Assembly: GCA_003142855.1 (NCBI GenBank)
Contig: PLNW01000162.1
Coordinates: 62,001-126,000 of the forward strand
From: Myxococcales bacterium
GTDB taxonomy: Bacteria; Myxococcota_A; Polyangia; Fen-1088
Reading direction: 5' to 3'
Length of the DNA stretch: 64,000 nt
Made by a program: the position numbers and the translations under genes. Numbering within the stretch: the stretch's first letter is position 1; every line of letters starts with the position of its first letter. Positions 27,597 to 35,578 of the stretch are shown here, in pieces. The notes below the pieces were generated by a model, which saw only the letters and a program-made list of their open reading frames with translations, had not been told where the DNA came from and searched no databases.

Positions 27597-28966
27597 AACA
27601 CTCTATCTTCTTTCCCGTCGCCGCACTTTGCCTGCTGGCGAGCCATGCCAACGGTCAACAAGGCCGCGTCTTGACCTTCGACGAGGCCCTGCGCATCGCA
27701 CGCGCCACGCACCCTCAGTTGCAAGTGGCACACGCGCAGAGCGAAGCGGCCGATGCCCGCGCCTATGAGAGCCGAGCGGCGTTGCTGCCGCAGGTGAACG
27801 GCGTGGCCTCGTACCAGCGCACGACAAACAATTCCCCGTCAGGTGGCAACTCCGCCGCCACGATTACGCTCATCAACACAGCTACCGGCACAACCACCAG
27901 CACATCCACCTCCACCGGTAGCGGGACGAGCGGGTCGAGCCATGGGAGTTTCGATACCAGCAACTCCTTCCAATTCCGTTTGACCGCGAGCCAGCTCATC
28001 TACGATTTCGGGCAGACCACGGGAAGGTGGAACGCGGCCAAGATCACCGCTCGGTCTCAATCAGACAGCGAGGCGCGCACGGCGCAACAGGTCTCCTACA
28101 ATGTTCGCGCCGCCTACTACAATGCGGCCGCGACCTATGCCCTGGTCAAGGTGGCGCAAGATGGTCTTACCAATCAGGAAGCCCACCTAGTGCAAGCCCA
28201 GGGTTTCGTGCGCGCGGGCACGCAGCCGGAGATCGCTCTGGCCCAGGCGCTGACCAACCGGGCCACTGCGCGCGTGCAGCTCATCACCGCGCAGAACGCA
28301 TACGACGTGGCCAAGGCCCAGCTCAATCAGGCCATGGGTGTCGAAGGCCCCATCGACTATCAGATTGAGTCGCCCGCTGCCAACCCGGTCGACGGCGAGG
28401 ACAAGAACACCGATGATCTCTTGCCCTCCGCGATCAAAGCGCGCCCCGACTTGCAGGCCCTGGCCGACCAGGTCAAGGCGCAGGAATACACCATCAGTGC
28501 GACCAAAGGCGGCTACTATCCTGGGTTGAGTGCCATCACGGCGCTGAGTGATGGGGGGCCGGCGGTCGACAACTTGGCGTGGAACTGGTACGGCATGTTG
28601 CAATTGAGTTGGCCGATCTTCGGAGGCGGCATAACCAACCAACAGGTGCGCGAGGCACGTGCCACCGCGAGCGTGCTGCGCGGCCAGTACGAGATCCAGC
28701 GCCAGCAGATCCGCCTGGACCTGGAGCAGGCGCGCCTGGCTGTGCGTTCGGCCAAGGCGAGCGAGGAGGCCACCCACGAGGCGGTGGTCAACGCGCGCGA
28801 GCAGCTTCGCCTGGCCGAGGGTCGCTACCAGGCCGGCGTGGGCAACATGATCGAGTTGGGCGATGCGCAGGTGGCCATGACCACGGCTGCGGCGCAGGAG
28901 GTGCAGGCGCACTTCGGTCTTGCCACGGCCCGCGCGCAGCTCTTGTTGGCGCTGGGGCAACCTTGA
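27593..28966 (+). CDS. TolC-family outer-membrane efflux channel
   Basis: The 457-residue protein has a signal peptide (FFPVAALCLLASHANG) and two tandem OEP repeats, each a long coiled-coil with short beta-strands (LTFDEALRIARATHPQL at the start; RPDLQALADQVKAQEY in the second half; VGNMIELGDAQVAMTTA near the end). A Ser/Thr/Gly-rich insert at about residues 78-120 (TTTSTSTSTGSGTSGS) lengthens the first extracellular or membrane loop. It forms the trimeric outer-membrane exit duct for the MacA/MacB-like pump encoded just upstream, whose permease gene it overlaps by 4 nt. Confidence 0.9.
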   Translation: MKHSIFFPVAALCLLASHANGQQGRVLTFDEALRIARATHPQLQVAHAQSEAADARAYESRAALLPQVNGVASYQRTTNNSPSGGNSAATITLINTATGTTTSTSTSTGSGTSGSSHGSFDTSNSFQFRLTASQLIYDFGQTTGRWNAAKITARSQSDSEARTAQQVSYNVRAAYYNAAATYALVKVAQDGLTNQEAHLVQAQGFVRAGTQPEIALAQALTNRATARVQLITAQNAYDVAKAQLNQAMGVEGPIDYQIESPAANPVDGEDKNTDDLLPSAIKARPDLQALADQVKAQEYTISATKGGYYPGLSAITALSDGGPAVDNLAWNWYGMLQLSWPIFGGGITNQQVREARATASVLRGQYEIQRQQIRLDLEQARLAVRSAKASEEATHEAVVNAREQLRLAEGRYQAGVGNMIELGDAQVAMTTAAAQEVQAHFGLATARAQLLLALGQP

Positions 28967-28967
28967 G

Positions 28968-29492
28968 ATGAACACCGACGATAAATTGTCCTTCATCTTC
29001 GGTCGGCGCAGCATCCGCGAATACCAATCCGCGCCCGTTCCCGACGAGCTGGTGACCGATCTCCTGCGTGCAGCCATGGCGGCGCCGTCGGCGTGCGCGA
29101 AGGATCCCTGGCGTTTCGTGGTGGTGCGAAACCGCGCCACCTTGAAGTTGATCGCCGAGGCCTTGCCCAATGGCAAGATGCTCGCGCACGCGCCGGTCGG
29201 CATCGCGGTGTGTGGCGATCTGGGCGCGGCTCACGCCGGCGAGCTGAGCTATCTCTTGCAGGATTGTTCGGCTGCCATCGAGAACCTGCTGCTCGCCGCG
29301 CATGCTCTGGGCTTGGGCGCCTGCTGGTTGGGCGTGCACCCGCGCCAGCCGCGGATCGAGGCGCTGACCAAGATCCTGCGGCTGCCTGACAAGATCCTTC
29401 CGGTTTCCTGCATCGCTCTGGGCTGGCCCGCCGAAACCCAGCCGCCGCGCACGCGCTTTTCGTCCGCGCACGTGCACGACGAGTCCTGGTGA
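28968..29492 (+). CDS. Nitroreductase-family FMN oxidoreductase
   Basis: The 174-residue protein has the FMN-binding RRSIREYQ near residue 13, AAMAAPSACAKDPWRFVVV, and the C-terminal LLAAHALGLGACWLGV and LPVSCIALGWPAE segments. These are standard for the short nitroreductase family, which reduces nitro- or other conjugated compounds with NAD(P)H. The start at 28968 follows the tolC stop by 1 nt, so it is probably in the efflux operon, perhaps modifying the exported compounds. The substrate is not predictable. Confidence 0.88.
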   Translation: MNTDDKLSFIFGRRSIREYQSAPVPDELVTDLLRAAMAAPSACAKDPWRFVVVRNRATLKLIAEALPNGKMLAHAPVGIAVCGDLGAAHAGELSYLLQDCSAAIENLLLAAHALGLGACWLGVHPRQPRIEALTKILRLPDKILPVSCIALGWPAETQPPRTRFSSAHVHDESW

Positions 29493-29516
29493 CCAGCCTC
29501 TGAACAACAACGACCG

Positions 29517-30683
29517 CTAGCCGGATGGCGGTCTGGCCGCTGGCTCGCGCTGGGCATCGAGATGAGCCTGGACGTTCGGCTTGAAAAACTGCTGGGCCAG
29601 CAGGGTCGGCACGAAGGCGCTCAGGATGACGACGGTGACGAGCACCGTGTACTGGCTGCGGTTGATCACGCCGTGGGTGAGGCCAAACAGGGCGGAAATC
29701 GTGCCGAAGGTGAGGCCGGTGCTCATGAGCAACGTCGTGTAGGTAGCCTCGCGCGTGGGCATGCGAAAGACGGCCGTGAGAGGACGGACGCCGATGTACT
29801 TGGTGGCGAGCTTCACGCCGAGGAGCAACGCGATGAGGCCCGCGCCCCCCAGCACCGCGTTGGCCACCACGTAGGTGCCGGCGCGGATGAAATAGAAAGG
29901 CGTCAGCACGGTGAAGGCAATCGAGCGCAGGCGCGCCACCAGGGGCCGCTGGCGCAGGAACGTCCCCGCCAGCACCATGCCAACCAGGTACGCGGGAAGA
30001 ATAGGCTCGCTTCCACCAGCGTCCGCCACGCCGCCGAGGAAGAACATGATGAGCAGCACGAACTTGGTCTCCGCCTCGCTGACCCGGCCGCCAGTAGCGC
30101 GGATCACCCAGCGCACCAGGCGGGGAGCAAGCGGCAAGATGACCGCCATGCTTAGGATGAACGCGAGCAGGTACCAATTGTAGTGAACGAACAGCACCCC
30201 GAGCGCGAGCACGGTGCCGAAATCGGTGACGAAGCATGCGGCCAGGATGATCTTGCCCAAAGTGGTCTCGTTGAGTCCGGACTCCACCATCACTGCGTAG
30301 ACGACGGCCACCGAGGTCGTCGAAAGGGCGATGCCGGCAATCTCCGCTGCACGCATGTCCCAGCCCACTACCCAGCGCGCAAAAATCATGGACCCAATGA
30401 ATGGCAGGAGGAAGCTGAAAAAGCCAATCGACAGCGTCTGCTTCCAGTGATTGCGGATGACCGAAGGGTCGATCTCGGCCCCGGCCAGGAAGGTGAGCAG
30501 GCCGCTGCCAAAGCCAGCCAAGAAATCGATCCAGGTGGTGGTCTTCACATCGAACAGGTTGCCCGCCAGGATACCGATCACGATCTCCACCAACGCGACA
30601 GCTAGGCCGGTGCGCCCGGCAATCACCGCCGCGAGGAAGGCCAGGCCCATCCAGACGGCGGCGATCATATAGGGATTGTTCAT
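29517..30683 (-). CDS. CPA2-family cation/proton antiporter under fluoride riboswitch control
   Basis: The 388-residue protein has about 11-12 membrane helices of the Na+/H+ exchanger (PF00999) fold: AVIAGRTGLAVALVEIVIG, the LAGAEIDPSVI membrane segment, ALSTTSVAVVYAVM and the AACFVTDFGTVLALG helix that supplies the transport acidic residue. There is no KefB-type regulatory tail. The 5' leader contains a fluoride aptamer ending about 14 nt before the start codon, with AGGAAG as ribosome-binding site. Na+/H+ antiporters are established members of fluoride riboswitch regulons. A role in fluoride tolerance is therefore inferred from the switch and from crcB across the divergent promoter region. 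Confidence 0.88.
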   Translation of the reverse strand: MNNPYMIAAVWMGLAFLAAVIAGRTGLAVALVEIVIGILAGNLFDVKTTTWIDFLAGFGSGLLTFLAGAEIDPSVIRNHWKQTLSIGFFSFLLPFIGSMIFARWVVGWDMRAAEIAGIALSTTSVAVVYAVMVESGLNETTLGKIILAACFVTDFGTVLALGVLFVHYNWYLLAFILSMAVILPLAPRLVRWVIRATGGRVSEAETKFVLLIMFFLGGVADAGGSEPILPAYLVGMVLAGTFLRQRPLVARLRSIAFTVLTPFYFIRAGTYVVANAVLGGAGLIALLLGVKLATKYIGVRPLTAVFRMPTREATYTTLLMSTGLTFGTISALFGLTHGVINRSQYTVLVTVVILSAFVPTLLAQQFFKPNVQAHLDAQREPAARPPSG

Positions 30684-30699
30684 GATACTTCCTGGACCT

Positions 30700-30772
30700 C
30701 CGTAGAAGCCATCAACCCCCGCTTGCGGAAGGTGGTTTGCGCCGGAGGACGCAGGCGGACTTCATCGCCCAC
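30700..30772 (-). promoter_or_regulatory. Fluoride riboswitch (crcB motif) upstream of the antiporter
   Basis: Read on the minus strand. P1 is GGGC (30770-30767) with GCCT (30756-30753), enclosing the loop GATGAAGTCC. An extra short hairpin, GCG..CGC, follows, then AAACC and the P2 arm, then TTGATGGCTTCTAC. The pseudoknot pairs GAAGTC (30763-30758) with GGCTTC (30710-30705). A6 (30765), U38 (30714), A40 (30712) and U48 (30704), numbered as in the Thermotoga petrophila aptamer, are all canonical. The aptamer ends next to the antiporter ribosome-binding site, which suggests translational or mixed control. Confidence 0.88.
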
Positions 30773-30788
30773 TTGGAATAATGGGGCT

Positions 30789-30817
30789 AGAATAGGTGGC
30801 AGGCGCGGCTCCGTCAA
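30789..30817 (-). promoter_or_regulatory. Sigma-70 promoter for the riboswitch-antiporter transcript
   Basis: On the minus strand TTGACG (30817-30812) and TATTCT (30794-30789) are separated by exactly 17 nt. Transcription would begin near 30782, about ten bases before the fluoride aptamer. The position relative to the aptamer is the main support. Confidence 0.65.
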
Positions 30818-30851
30818 TCGCGCCCATGACTCGCGCATAACGGAGGCAGTG

Positions 30852-32162
30852 ATGAACACCCCGGGGCTCACGGGAAAGGCGAAACGGGTTCGCATCTACG
30901 TCAACGAAGGCGATCTGCACGGCCACCAGCCGATTCACGTAGCCTTGCTGGCCTTTCTGCGCAAGGAGGGTGCGGCTGGCGCGACCGTGCTGCGCGCCTT
31001 GGAGGGGTTCGGCGCGAAGGGCGAGATTCACACCTTCCGGTTCGTCGACGTCGCCCAGCGCCTGCCCATCGTGATCGAATGGATCGAGAGAGCCGAGCAG
31101 GTCGACCGGCTGCTCCCGCGTATCAAGGAAATGGTTAAGCGCGGCCTCATCACCGTCGATGATACTGACGTCGCGCTCTATTGCGCCTATCCGGTTCGTG
31201 ACGTTTCGGCTGCGCTACGCGCCTCGGACGTCATGTCCCACGATGTGGTTTCGGTGGCCCCAGAAGCCTCCGTGCGCGAGGTGGTCACGCTGATGCTGGG
31301 CAAGACCTACCGGGCCATCCCGGTGGTGGAGTCAGGAATGCCGGTGGGGATCATCACCAACTCTGATCTGCTCAAGCGAGGCGGCCTCACCATGCGGGTG
31401 GAGCTGCTGCGGTCCCTCGATACCCCGGAGTTGCATGCCGAACTGGAGCGGCTAGCTCACGGAGCGAAGAACGCGGCAGACGTGATGACGCCAGGGCCGG
31501 TGACTGTGCCGTCTTCAACGCCGCTCACCCAGGTCGCGGAGATCATGTCATACCGGCGCCTCAAGCGCCTGCCGGTAGTGGACGAGCATGGCGCGCTGGT
31601 TGGCATGATCAGTCGGCTCGATGTCTTGCGCACAGCAGCCCGGACCTTCGAGCATCAGGAGAGCGAGCCGCGCGAGATCGGATTGGCCGTCGATGCCCCG
31701 GTCGGCCGCACCATGCGCACCGACGTCCCGACGGTGTTTCCCGACACGCGCCTGCCCGAGGTCGTGCAGGCGGTGACATCGACGCGCCTCAATCGCTGCC
31801 TTGTCGTCGATCGTGACCGGCACGTGCTGGGCAAGATTACCGACGCTGAGGTGCTGGACCGGGTGACACCGGCCCTGCGGCCGAGCGCCTTGCGATCGCT
31901 GATCCAGCGCCTGCCGTTCGTGCATCCCAAGCCCGAGGAACTGCAGGCCGAGCAACACGCCAAGGCGCGAACTGCGGCCGACCTCATGATCGAGACCGCC
32001 GTGGTGTCGGAGGATGCTCCCGTGCGGGAAGCCATCGCTGCCATGCTGGGCGGCAAGCACAAGATCGTCGCCGTGATCGATGCCGGCAAGCGCCTGGTCG
32101 GCGTGCTCGACCGCGCCGACCTGCTGCATGGCCTGGTATCGTTCAACGGGTCAGAGAAGTGA
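30852..32162 (+). CDS. DUF190 plus four-CBS-domain protein
   Basis: The 436-residue protein has an N-terminal DUF190 domain (about residues 8-110: RVRIYVNEGDLHGHQPIHVALLAFL, in pieces; GAAGATVLRALEGFG; PIVIEWIERAEQVDRLLPRIKEMV), a GlnB-like ferredoxin fold. Four CBS repeats follow: ASDVMSHDVVSV, AADVMTPGPVTV, VGRTMRTDVPTV and AADLMIETAVVS. CBS pairs bind adenine nucleotides. DUF190 genes often sit beside crcB, as here (38 nt downstream), so a regulatory or sensor role in fluoride export is likely but unproven. The ATG at 30852 has GGAGG 5 nt upstream; the longer frame from 30723 runs through the divergent riboswitch. Confidence 0.85.
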   Translation: MNTPGLTGKAKRVRIYVNEGDLHGHQPIHVALLAFLRKEGAAGATVLRALEGFGAKGEIHTFRFVDVAQRLPIVIEWIERAEQVDRLLPRIKEMVKRGLITVDDTDVALYCAYPVRDVSAALRASDVMSHDVVSVAPEASVREVVTLMLGKTYRAIPVVESGMPVGIITNSDLLKRGGLTMRVELLRSLDTPELHAELERLAHGAKNAADVMTPGPVTVPSSTPLTQVAEIMSYRRLKRLPVVDEHGALVGMISRLDVLRTAARTFEHQESEPREIGLAVDAPVGRTMRTDVPTVFPDTRLPEVVQAVTSTRLNRCLVVDRDRHVLGKITDAEVLDRVTPALRPSALRSLIQRLPFVHPKPEELQAEQHAKARTAADLMIETAVVSEDAPVREAIAAMLGGKHKIVAVIDAGKRLVGVLDRADLLHGLVSFNGSEK

Positions 32163-32200
32163 CTCGAAGGCGCTGCCGCTCGAATGATAGATAGAAAGGC

Positions 32201-32584
32201 ATGTCGCGACTTCTTGTAATTTCCGTGGGTGGCGCCATCGGCAGCGGTGCGCGCTATCTGCTGTGCACCTGGGCGCTGGCTGTATTCGGCGCTGTCTTTC
32301 CCTACGGCACACTGGCGGTCAACGCGATCGGGTCATTTCTCATCTGCTCCATCATGCACCTTGGCGTGTCCGCGAATGTGATTCCCCCTACGCTGCGCCT
32401 GTTCCTGACGACCGGAATCATGGGAGGCTTCACCACCTACTCGACCTTCGACTATGAGACGTACAAGTACACGCAGCAGGGGGCCTACGCCCTGGCCGCC
32501 CTCAACGTGGGACTGACACTGGTGGTTTGCTTCGTCGCGGGAGCAGCCGGGGACGTCGTGGCCCGGTTGCTGGTCCGAAGCTGA
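32201..32584 (+). CDS. crcB: Fluoride channel CrcB/Fluc
   Basis: The 127-residue, four-helix protein exports fluoride as a dual-topology dimer. Family motifs are present: GGAIGSGARYLL at the N-terminus, the NAIGSFLIC pore Asn region, and GIMGGFTTYSTFDYET with the phenylalanine-box and central Na+-site segment. Its length is standard. It follows the DUF190-CBS gene closely and is probably co-transcribed with it. No fluoride aptamer was seen in the 168-nt plus-strand leader of this pair, although the antiporter aptamer occupies the other strand of that DNA. A decayed copy of its 3' half lies at 36916-37063. Confidence 0.93.
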   Translation: MSRLLVISVGGAIGSGARYLLCTWALAVFGAVFPYGTLAVNAIGSFLICSIMHLGVSANVIPPTLRLFLTTGIMGGFTTYSTFDYETYKYTQQGAYALAALNVGLTLVVCFVAGAAGDVVARLLVRS

Positions 32585-32711
32585 ATTACGCTGCAGCGCT
32601 GACTACGCAATACTGGCGTGTCCTCCCATCAGCGGAGCGTGAGAAGGGCACCCACTACGATCTTCATGGTCGAAACGAACGCGGCGTCTCTCGAAAGCAC
32701 AAGGAGAGGCG

Positions 32712-32801
32712 ATGGCACAATCGACGGACATCAAATCGAAGTGGTGGCGCGGAACAGAACCAGAGCCGCGCTCCCTCGGGTTCCATGAGTTGAGGCGCTG
32801 A
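32712..32801 (+). CDS. Small 29-residue ORF coupled to the AAA ATPase gene
   Basis: The product begins MAQSTDIKSKWWRGTEPEP and ends SLGFHELRR. It has a strong ribosome-binding site (AAGGAG at 32701, 5 nt before ATG) and its TGA overlaps the ATG of the next gene (TGATG at 32799-32803). These two facts support translation, either for a small protein or as a leader that couples translation of the ATPase. It is basic with two adjacent tryptophans; no family is recognised. It could also be a shortened relic of a longer gene. Confidence 0.5.
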   Translation: MAQSTDIKSKWWRGTEPEPRSLGFHELRR

Positions 32802-33532
32802 TGGGTGGCATTGTGCTCGGTCGAGAAGAGATCCTCGATACCGTCGAGGCGCTCGCACTTAGCGGTGAGACCGTGATGGTTTACGGGCCGCTTGGCATCG
32901 GAAAGACTGCCATCCTCGGCGAGCTGGCTCGTCGGGCAGAGCAAGCCGGGCGGCCCTGCGCCATCTGCCCGCGCACCGAGCGGCTGTCGGACGTTACCGA
33001 GGCGCTGGTGCGCTGCTACCCGACGGGCACCGACGCACTCACACAACGACAGCGGCGCTGCCGCGTGCGCCTCGCGATCGAGCGCAAACCGGGCATCCTG
33101 CTCCTCGACCACCTGCTGGATGTGGGGAACGCGGTCAAGGGCTTTCTCCGTTCACTGCGTGGAACCGGCCTCGGGGTGGTCATCGCCGCGGACGTCGAGC
33201 ATTCGCGCGACCACGCGCGCATTCGCACCCGCGGACTTGCCTACCGCGAGCTGGCGCTGCCGCCATTGCACAGCCGGCACCTGCGGCGGTTGCTCGATTG
33301 CGAATTGAGGTCGGGGCGGCTGCCATACGCGGTTCCCGAGTCGGATCGCGAAACGCTCATCGACATCGCGCGGGGTCGGCCTGGCTGGATCGTGCGTCTC
33401 GCGGTAGCGACTGCGCAGGCACGCTACTGGCGAGGGGACCGTTTGCTCATCGATCTCTTGGCTACAGACGTCTCAATGGCTGTCACGAGCCACTACGGGG
33501 CGCGACTGAACGAACGCTGGTCGAAGCGATAG
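32801..33532 (+). CDS. Small AAA/STAND-type ATPase of unknown role
   Basis: The 243-residue protein has Walker A GPLGIGKT (29-36) and Walker B GILLLDHLLD (98-107), and a lysine/arginine-rich middle. The ORC/AAA_16-like layout is seen without an attached sensor or effector domain. The C-terminus (ATDVSMAVTSHYGARLNERWSKR, in pieces) is short. It is translationally coupled to the 29-residue ORF and sits between crcB and the second fluoride aptamer. Its function and any link to fluoride are unknown. It does not resemble the transposition ATPases closely enough to call a mobile element. Confidence 0.65.
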   Translation: MGGIVLGREEILDTVEALALSGETVMVYGPLGIGKTAILGELARRAEQAGRPCAICPRTERLSDVTEALVRCYPTGTDALTQRQRRCRVRLAIERKPGILLLDHLLDVGNAVKGFLRSLRGTGLGVVIAADVEHSRDHARIRTRGLAYRELALPPLHSRHLRRLLDCELRSGRLPYAVPESDRETLIDIARGRPGWIVRLAVATAQARYWRGDRLLIDLLATDVSMAVTSHYGARLNERWSKR

Positions 33533-33621
33533 CGAATGAATGCGCTGAACAGGGATCGCGGGTGTGTCCTGTTGGGCGCGCTCTTGCACAACAACCGACC
33601 GCCATTACATCGCTTGTCGCC

Positions 33622-33650
33622 TTGCTTGGTATCGACTGGCGCGGTATCAC
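33622..33650 (+). promoter_or_regulatory. Candidate promoter ahead of the second fluoride aptamer
   Basis: TTGCTT (33622-33627) and TATCAC (33645-33650) are 17 nt apart. Transcription would start near 33657, about ten bases before the aptamer, the same geometry as on the antiporter side. The -10 element is imperfect. Confidence 0.45.
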
Positions 33651-33666
33651 TGACCCGAAGACATAG

Positions 33667-33722
33667 ATGGCGGTGGAGTCCGCCGTAACCGCCACCTTTC
33701 GCTGTGGCCAATGACTCCTGCG
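33667..33722 (+). promoter_or_regulatory. Variant fluoride riboswitch aptamer upstream of the GTPase-enolase operon
   Basis: P1 is GGC (33669-33671) with GCC (33682-33684), enclosing GGTGGAGTCC. AACC follows, then P2 GCCAC (33691-33695) with GTGGC (33704-33708). The pseudoknot pairs GGAGTC (33675-33680) with GACTCC (33713-33718), all Watson-Crick. Relative to the T. petrophila aptamer, A6 is G (33673), U38 is C (33709) and G39 is A (33710), while A40 and U48 are kept. A6-U38 is a long-range reversed Watson-Crick contact, so the A-to-G and U-to-C changes look paired. Overall architecture and position support a fluoride-class aptamer; retained ligand binding is uncertain. Confidence 0.75.
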
Positions 33723-33742
33723 GGACTATCTGGCCGTAGGAG
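33715..33742 (+). terminator. Expression-platform hairpin of the second riboswitch
   Basis: CTCCTGCGG (33715-33723) pairs with CCGTAGGAG (33734-33742) over 9 bp with one G-U. Its 5' arm reuses the CTCC that forms the aptamer pseudoknot, so the two structures exclude each other. Only a weak T-tract follows (ATCCTTTCC), so it may be a weak intrinsic terminator. Ligand binding would prevent it and turn the operon on. Confidence 0.55.
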
Positions 33743-33802
33743 ATCCTTTCCGCCGGTCAGAGCCAACCCCGAGGCGCCACGACGCGAAAGGAGGTTACTC
33801 CG

Positions 33803-35578
33803 GTGCAAAGACACACGGCCACGATGGAAAGCAAGGCGGCGCACGAGGGAGACGTGACCGGCGCGCCACCGGCCCCCAGCGAGCCCCGCCTGCTGGCCCT
33901 GGCGCGCTTTGCGGCTGGGGCGGGCGCGGAGGGGGTCGCTGCAGAGGCGAGGTCGCTGGCCGAACGAGTGGTCGAGGGACGCTTCTACGTAGCCTGTCTC
34001 GGTCAGTTCAAGCGCGGTAAGTCCAGCCTGCTCAATGCGCTGGTGGGTGTGTCGCTGCTTCCGGTGGGCGTTGTGCCGGTCACGTCCGTGGTCACGGTCG
34101 TCCGTTTCGGCGCGTGCAATGCTGCCCGGGTACGCTTTTCCGACGGACATGAACAGGAGATCGGCGTGGACGATCTGGCCGGGTTCGTCTCCGAGGAGGG
34201 CAATCCGAGCAACCGCAAGGCCGTCGCGGTAGTGGAACTTTTCGTGCCGTCTTCGTTGCTGAAATTCGGCATGTGCCTGGTCGATACCCCGGGACTGGGC
34301 TCGGTCTTCGAGGGCAACACCGCCGTGACCCGCGGTTTTGTTCCGCACATCGATGCCGGGCTGGTCGTGCTGGGCGCGGATCCGCCCATCTCGGCGGACG
34401 AGCTGGCCCTGGTGCAGGAGATCGCCCGGCACTCGTCGGAATTGATCTTCGTGCTCAACAAATCCGATCGGCTGCCGGATGCAGAACGGCGAGAGGCGCG
34501 CGCCTTTGCCGAGCGCGTGTTGGCAGAGAAGCTGGGCCGGCCTGCGACAGTGCTGGAGGTGAGCGCCAGCGAGCGTCTGGCTGGAACCGGGCCGGCGCGT
34601 GACTGGCAAGCGCTTGCCGATCGGCTGGCCACACTGGCCAAGCAATCGGGAGCGGGCCTGGTCCATGCAGCCGAGGAGCGGGGCGCCCAGTTCTTCGCCA
34701 AGCGAATCATCCGCGAACTGACCGAGCAGCGCGACGCCCTGGTGCGGCCGCTTGAGGAGTCCCAGCGGCGACTCGACGACCTGCGCGGGTGTGTGGCCGA
34801 GGCCGAGCGCTCACTTGGCGATCTGGCCTTTCTCTTCGACGCCGAGGAGGCTCGGCTGGCAGGAGAGTTTGCCCGCTGGGCGGCCGAGTTCCTGCGACGA
34901 GCCCTGCCCGATGCCCGCGAGCAGTTTCTACGCGCCTTGGATGCGCGAGAGCCGCGCGGGAAGTTGACGTTGCGTCCGGACGCCTTTGCGGCAGCTCAGG
35001 AGATCTACCTGCGGGTGCTTTCGCCCTGGCTGCCGGACGCGCAGCGGGCGGCCGAGTCGCTCTACATCGAGGCCAGCCAGCGCTTCGTCAAGCTCACCAA
35101 TGACTTTCTCGATCGACTCGCCACCTCTGGCGATACCGCATTGGCCGACCTGCCCCGTGGTGTCGGCCCCGAAACCGGGTTCAGGGTGCGCAGCCGGCTT
35201 TTCTACACCGAGCTGTGGGGGCTGACTGGCCGGGGATTTCTCGGCTGGCTGGCTGACTTGCTGCGCACCCGCGCCAGTGTCCGCCGTTCGGTCGAGCGTG
35301 AGGTGGGCGAGTATCTCGATCGCATCGTCAAGGCCAATGCCTCGCGCATCCAGAGTGACTTCAAGGAGCGCGTGCGTGAGAGTCGGTGGCGCATGCAGGC
35401 GGAAATCAACTCCCTGCTGAAGAACATCTCTGCCTCGGCGGAACGGGCGCTCATGCGCGCACGCGAGCGCCGGGCGGCCGGGGCCGAAGCGGTCCATTCT
35501 GAACTCTCGCGCATCCAACTGTTGTTGCGGGAAACCGAGGCGCTCGTGCCTCCGCTGCGAAAGGAATCCATCCCATGA
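33803..35578 (+). CDS. Bacterial dynamin-like GTPase
   Basis: The 591-residue protein has a dynamin-type GTPase domain: G1 GQFKRGKSS (67-75), G2 threonine in PVTSVVTVV (about 92-100), G3 DTPGLGS (161-167) and G4 NKSD (219-222). A long helical region follows (about 300-590), with a hydrophobic paddle-like stretch near LWGLTGRGFLGWLADLL. Such proteins remodel or repair membranes. GTG start with AAAGGAGG 8 nt upstream. The leader holds the variant fluoride aptamer, and the ATG of eno overlaps its stop (ATGA). Why a membrane GTPase should be fluoride controlled is unknown; membrane repair under ion or acid stress is one idea. Confidence 0.85.
   Translation: MQRHTATMESKAAHEGDVTGAPPAPSEPRLLALARFAAGAGAEGVAAEARSLAERVVEGRFYVACLGQFKRGKSSLLNALVGVSLLPVGVVPVTSVVTVVRFGACNAARVRFSDGHEQEIGVDDLAGFVSEEGNPSNRKAVAVVELFVPSSLLKFGMCLVDTPGLGSVFEGNTAVTRGFVPHIDAGLVVLGADPPISADELALVQEIARHSSELIFVLNKSDRLPDAERREARAFAERVLAEKLGRPATVLEVSASERLAGTGPARDWQALADRLATLAKQSGAGLVHAAEERGAQFFAKRIIRELTEQRDALVRPLEESQRRLDDLRGCVAEAERSLGDLAFLFDAEEARLAGEFARWAAEFLRRALPDAREQFLRALDAREPRGKLTLRPDAFAAAQEIYLRVLSPWLPDAQRAAESLYIEASQRFVKLTNDFLDRLATSGDTALADLPRGVGPETGFRVRSRLFYTELWGLTGRGFLGWLADLLRTRASVRRSVEREVGEYLDRIVKANASRIQSDFKERVRESRWRMQAEINSLLKNISASAERALMRARERRAAGAEAVHSELSRIQLLLRETEALVPPLRKESIP

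Noticed and set aside
30723..30851. Upstream extension of the DUF190-CBS protein
   Set aside because: It would be translated through the divergent riboswitch region; ATG 30852 has a good ribosome-binding site and matches the DUF190 start.
33298..33666. Second plus-strand frame over the AAA gene end
   Set aside because: No start signal; composition is that of a shadow frame.
32801..35578. Phage-defence island built on the AAA ATPase and dynamin-like GTPase
   Set aside because: No nuclease, reverse transcriptase, TIR or other effector is nearby, and the aptamers point to fluoride instead.
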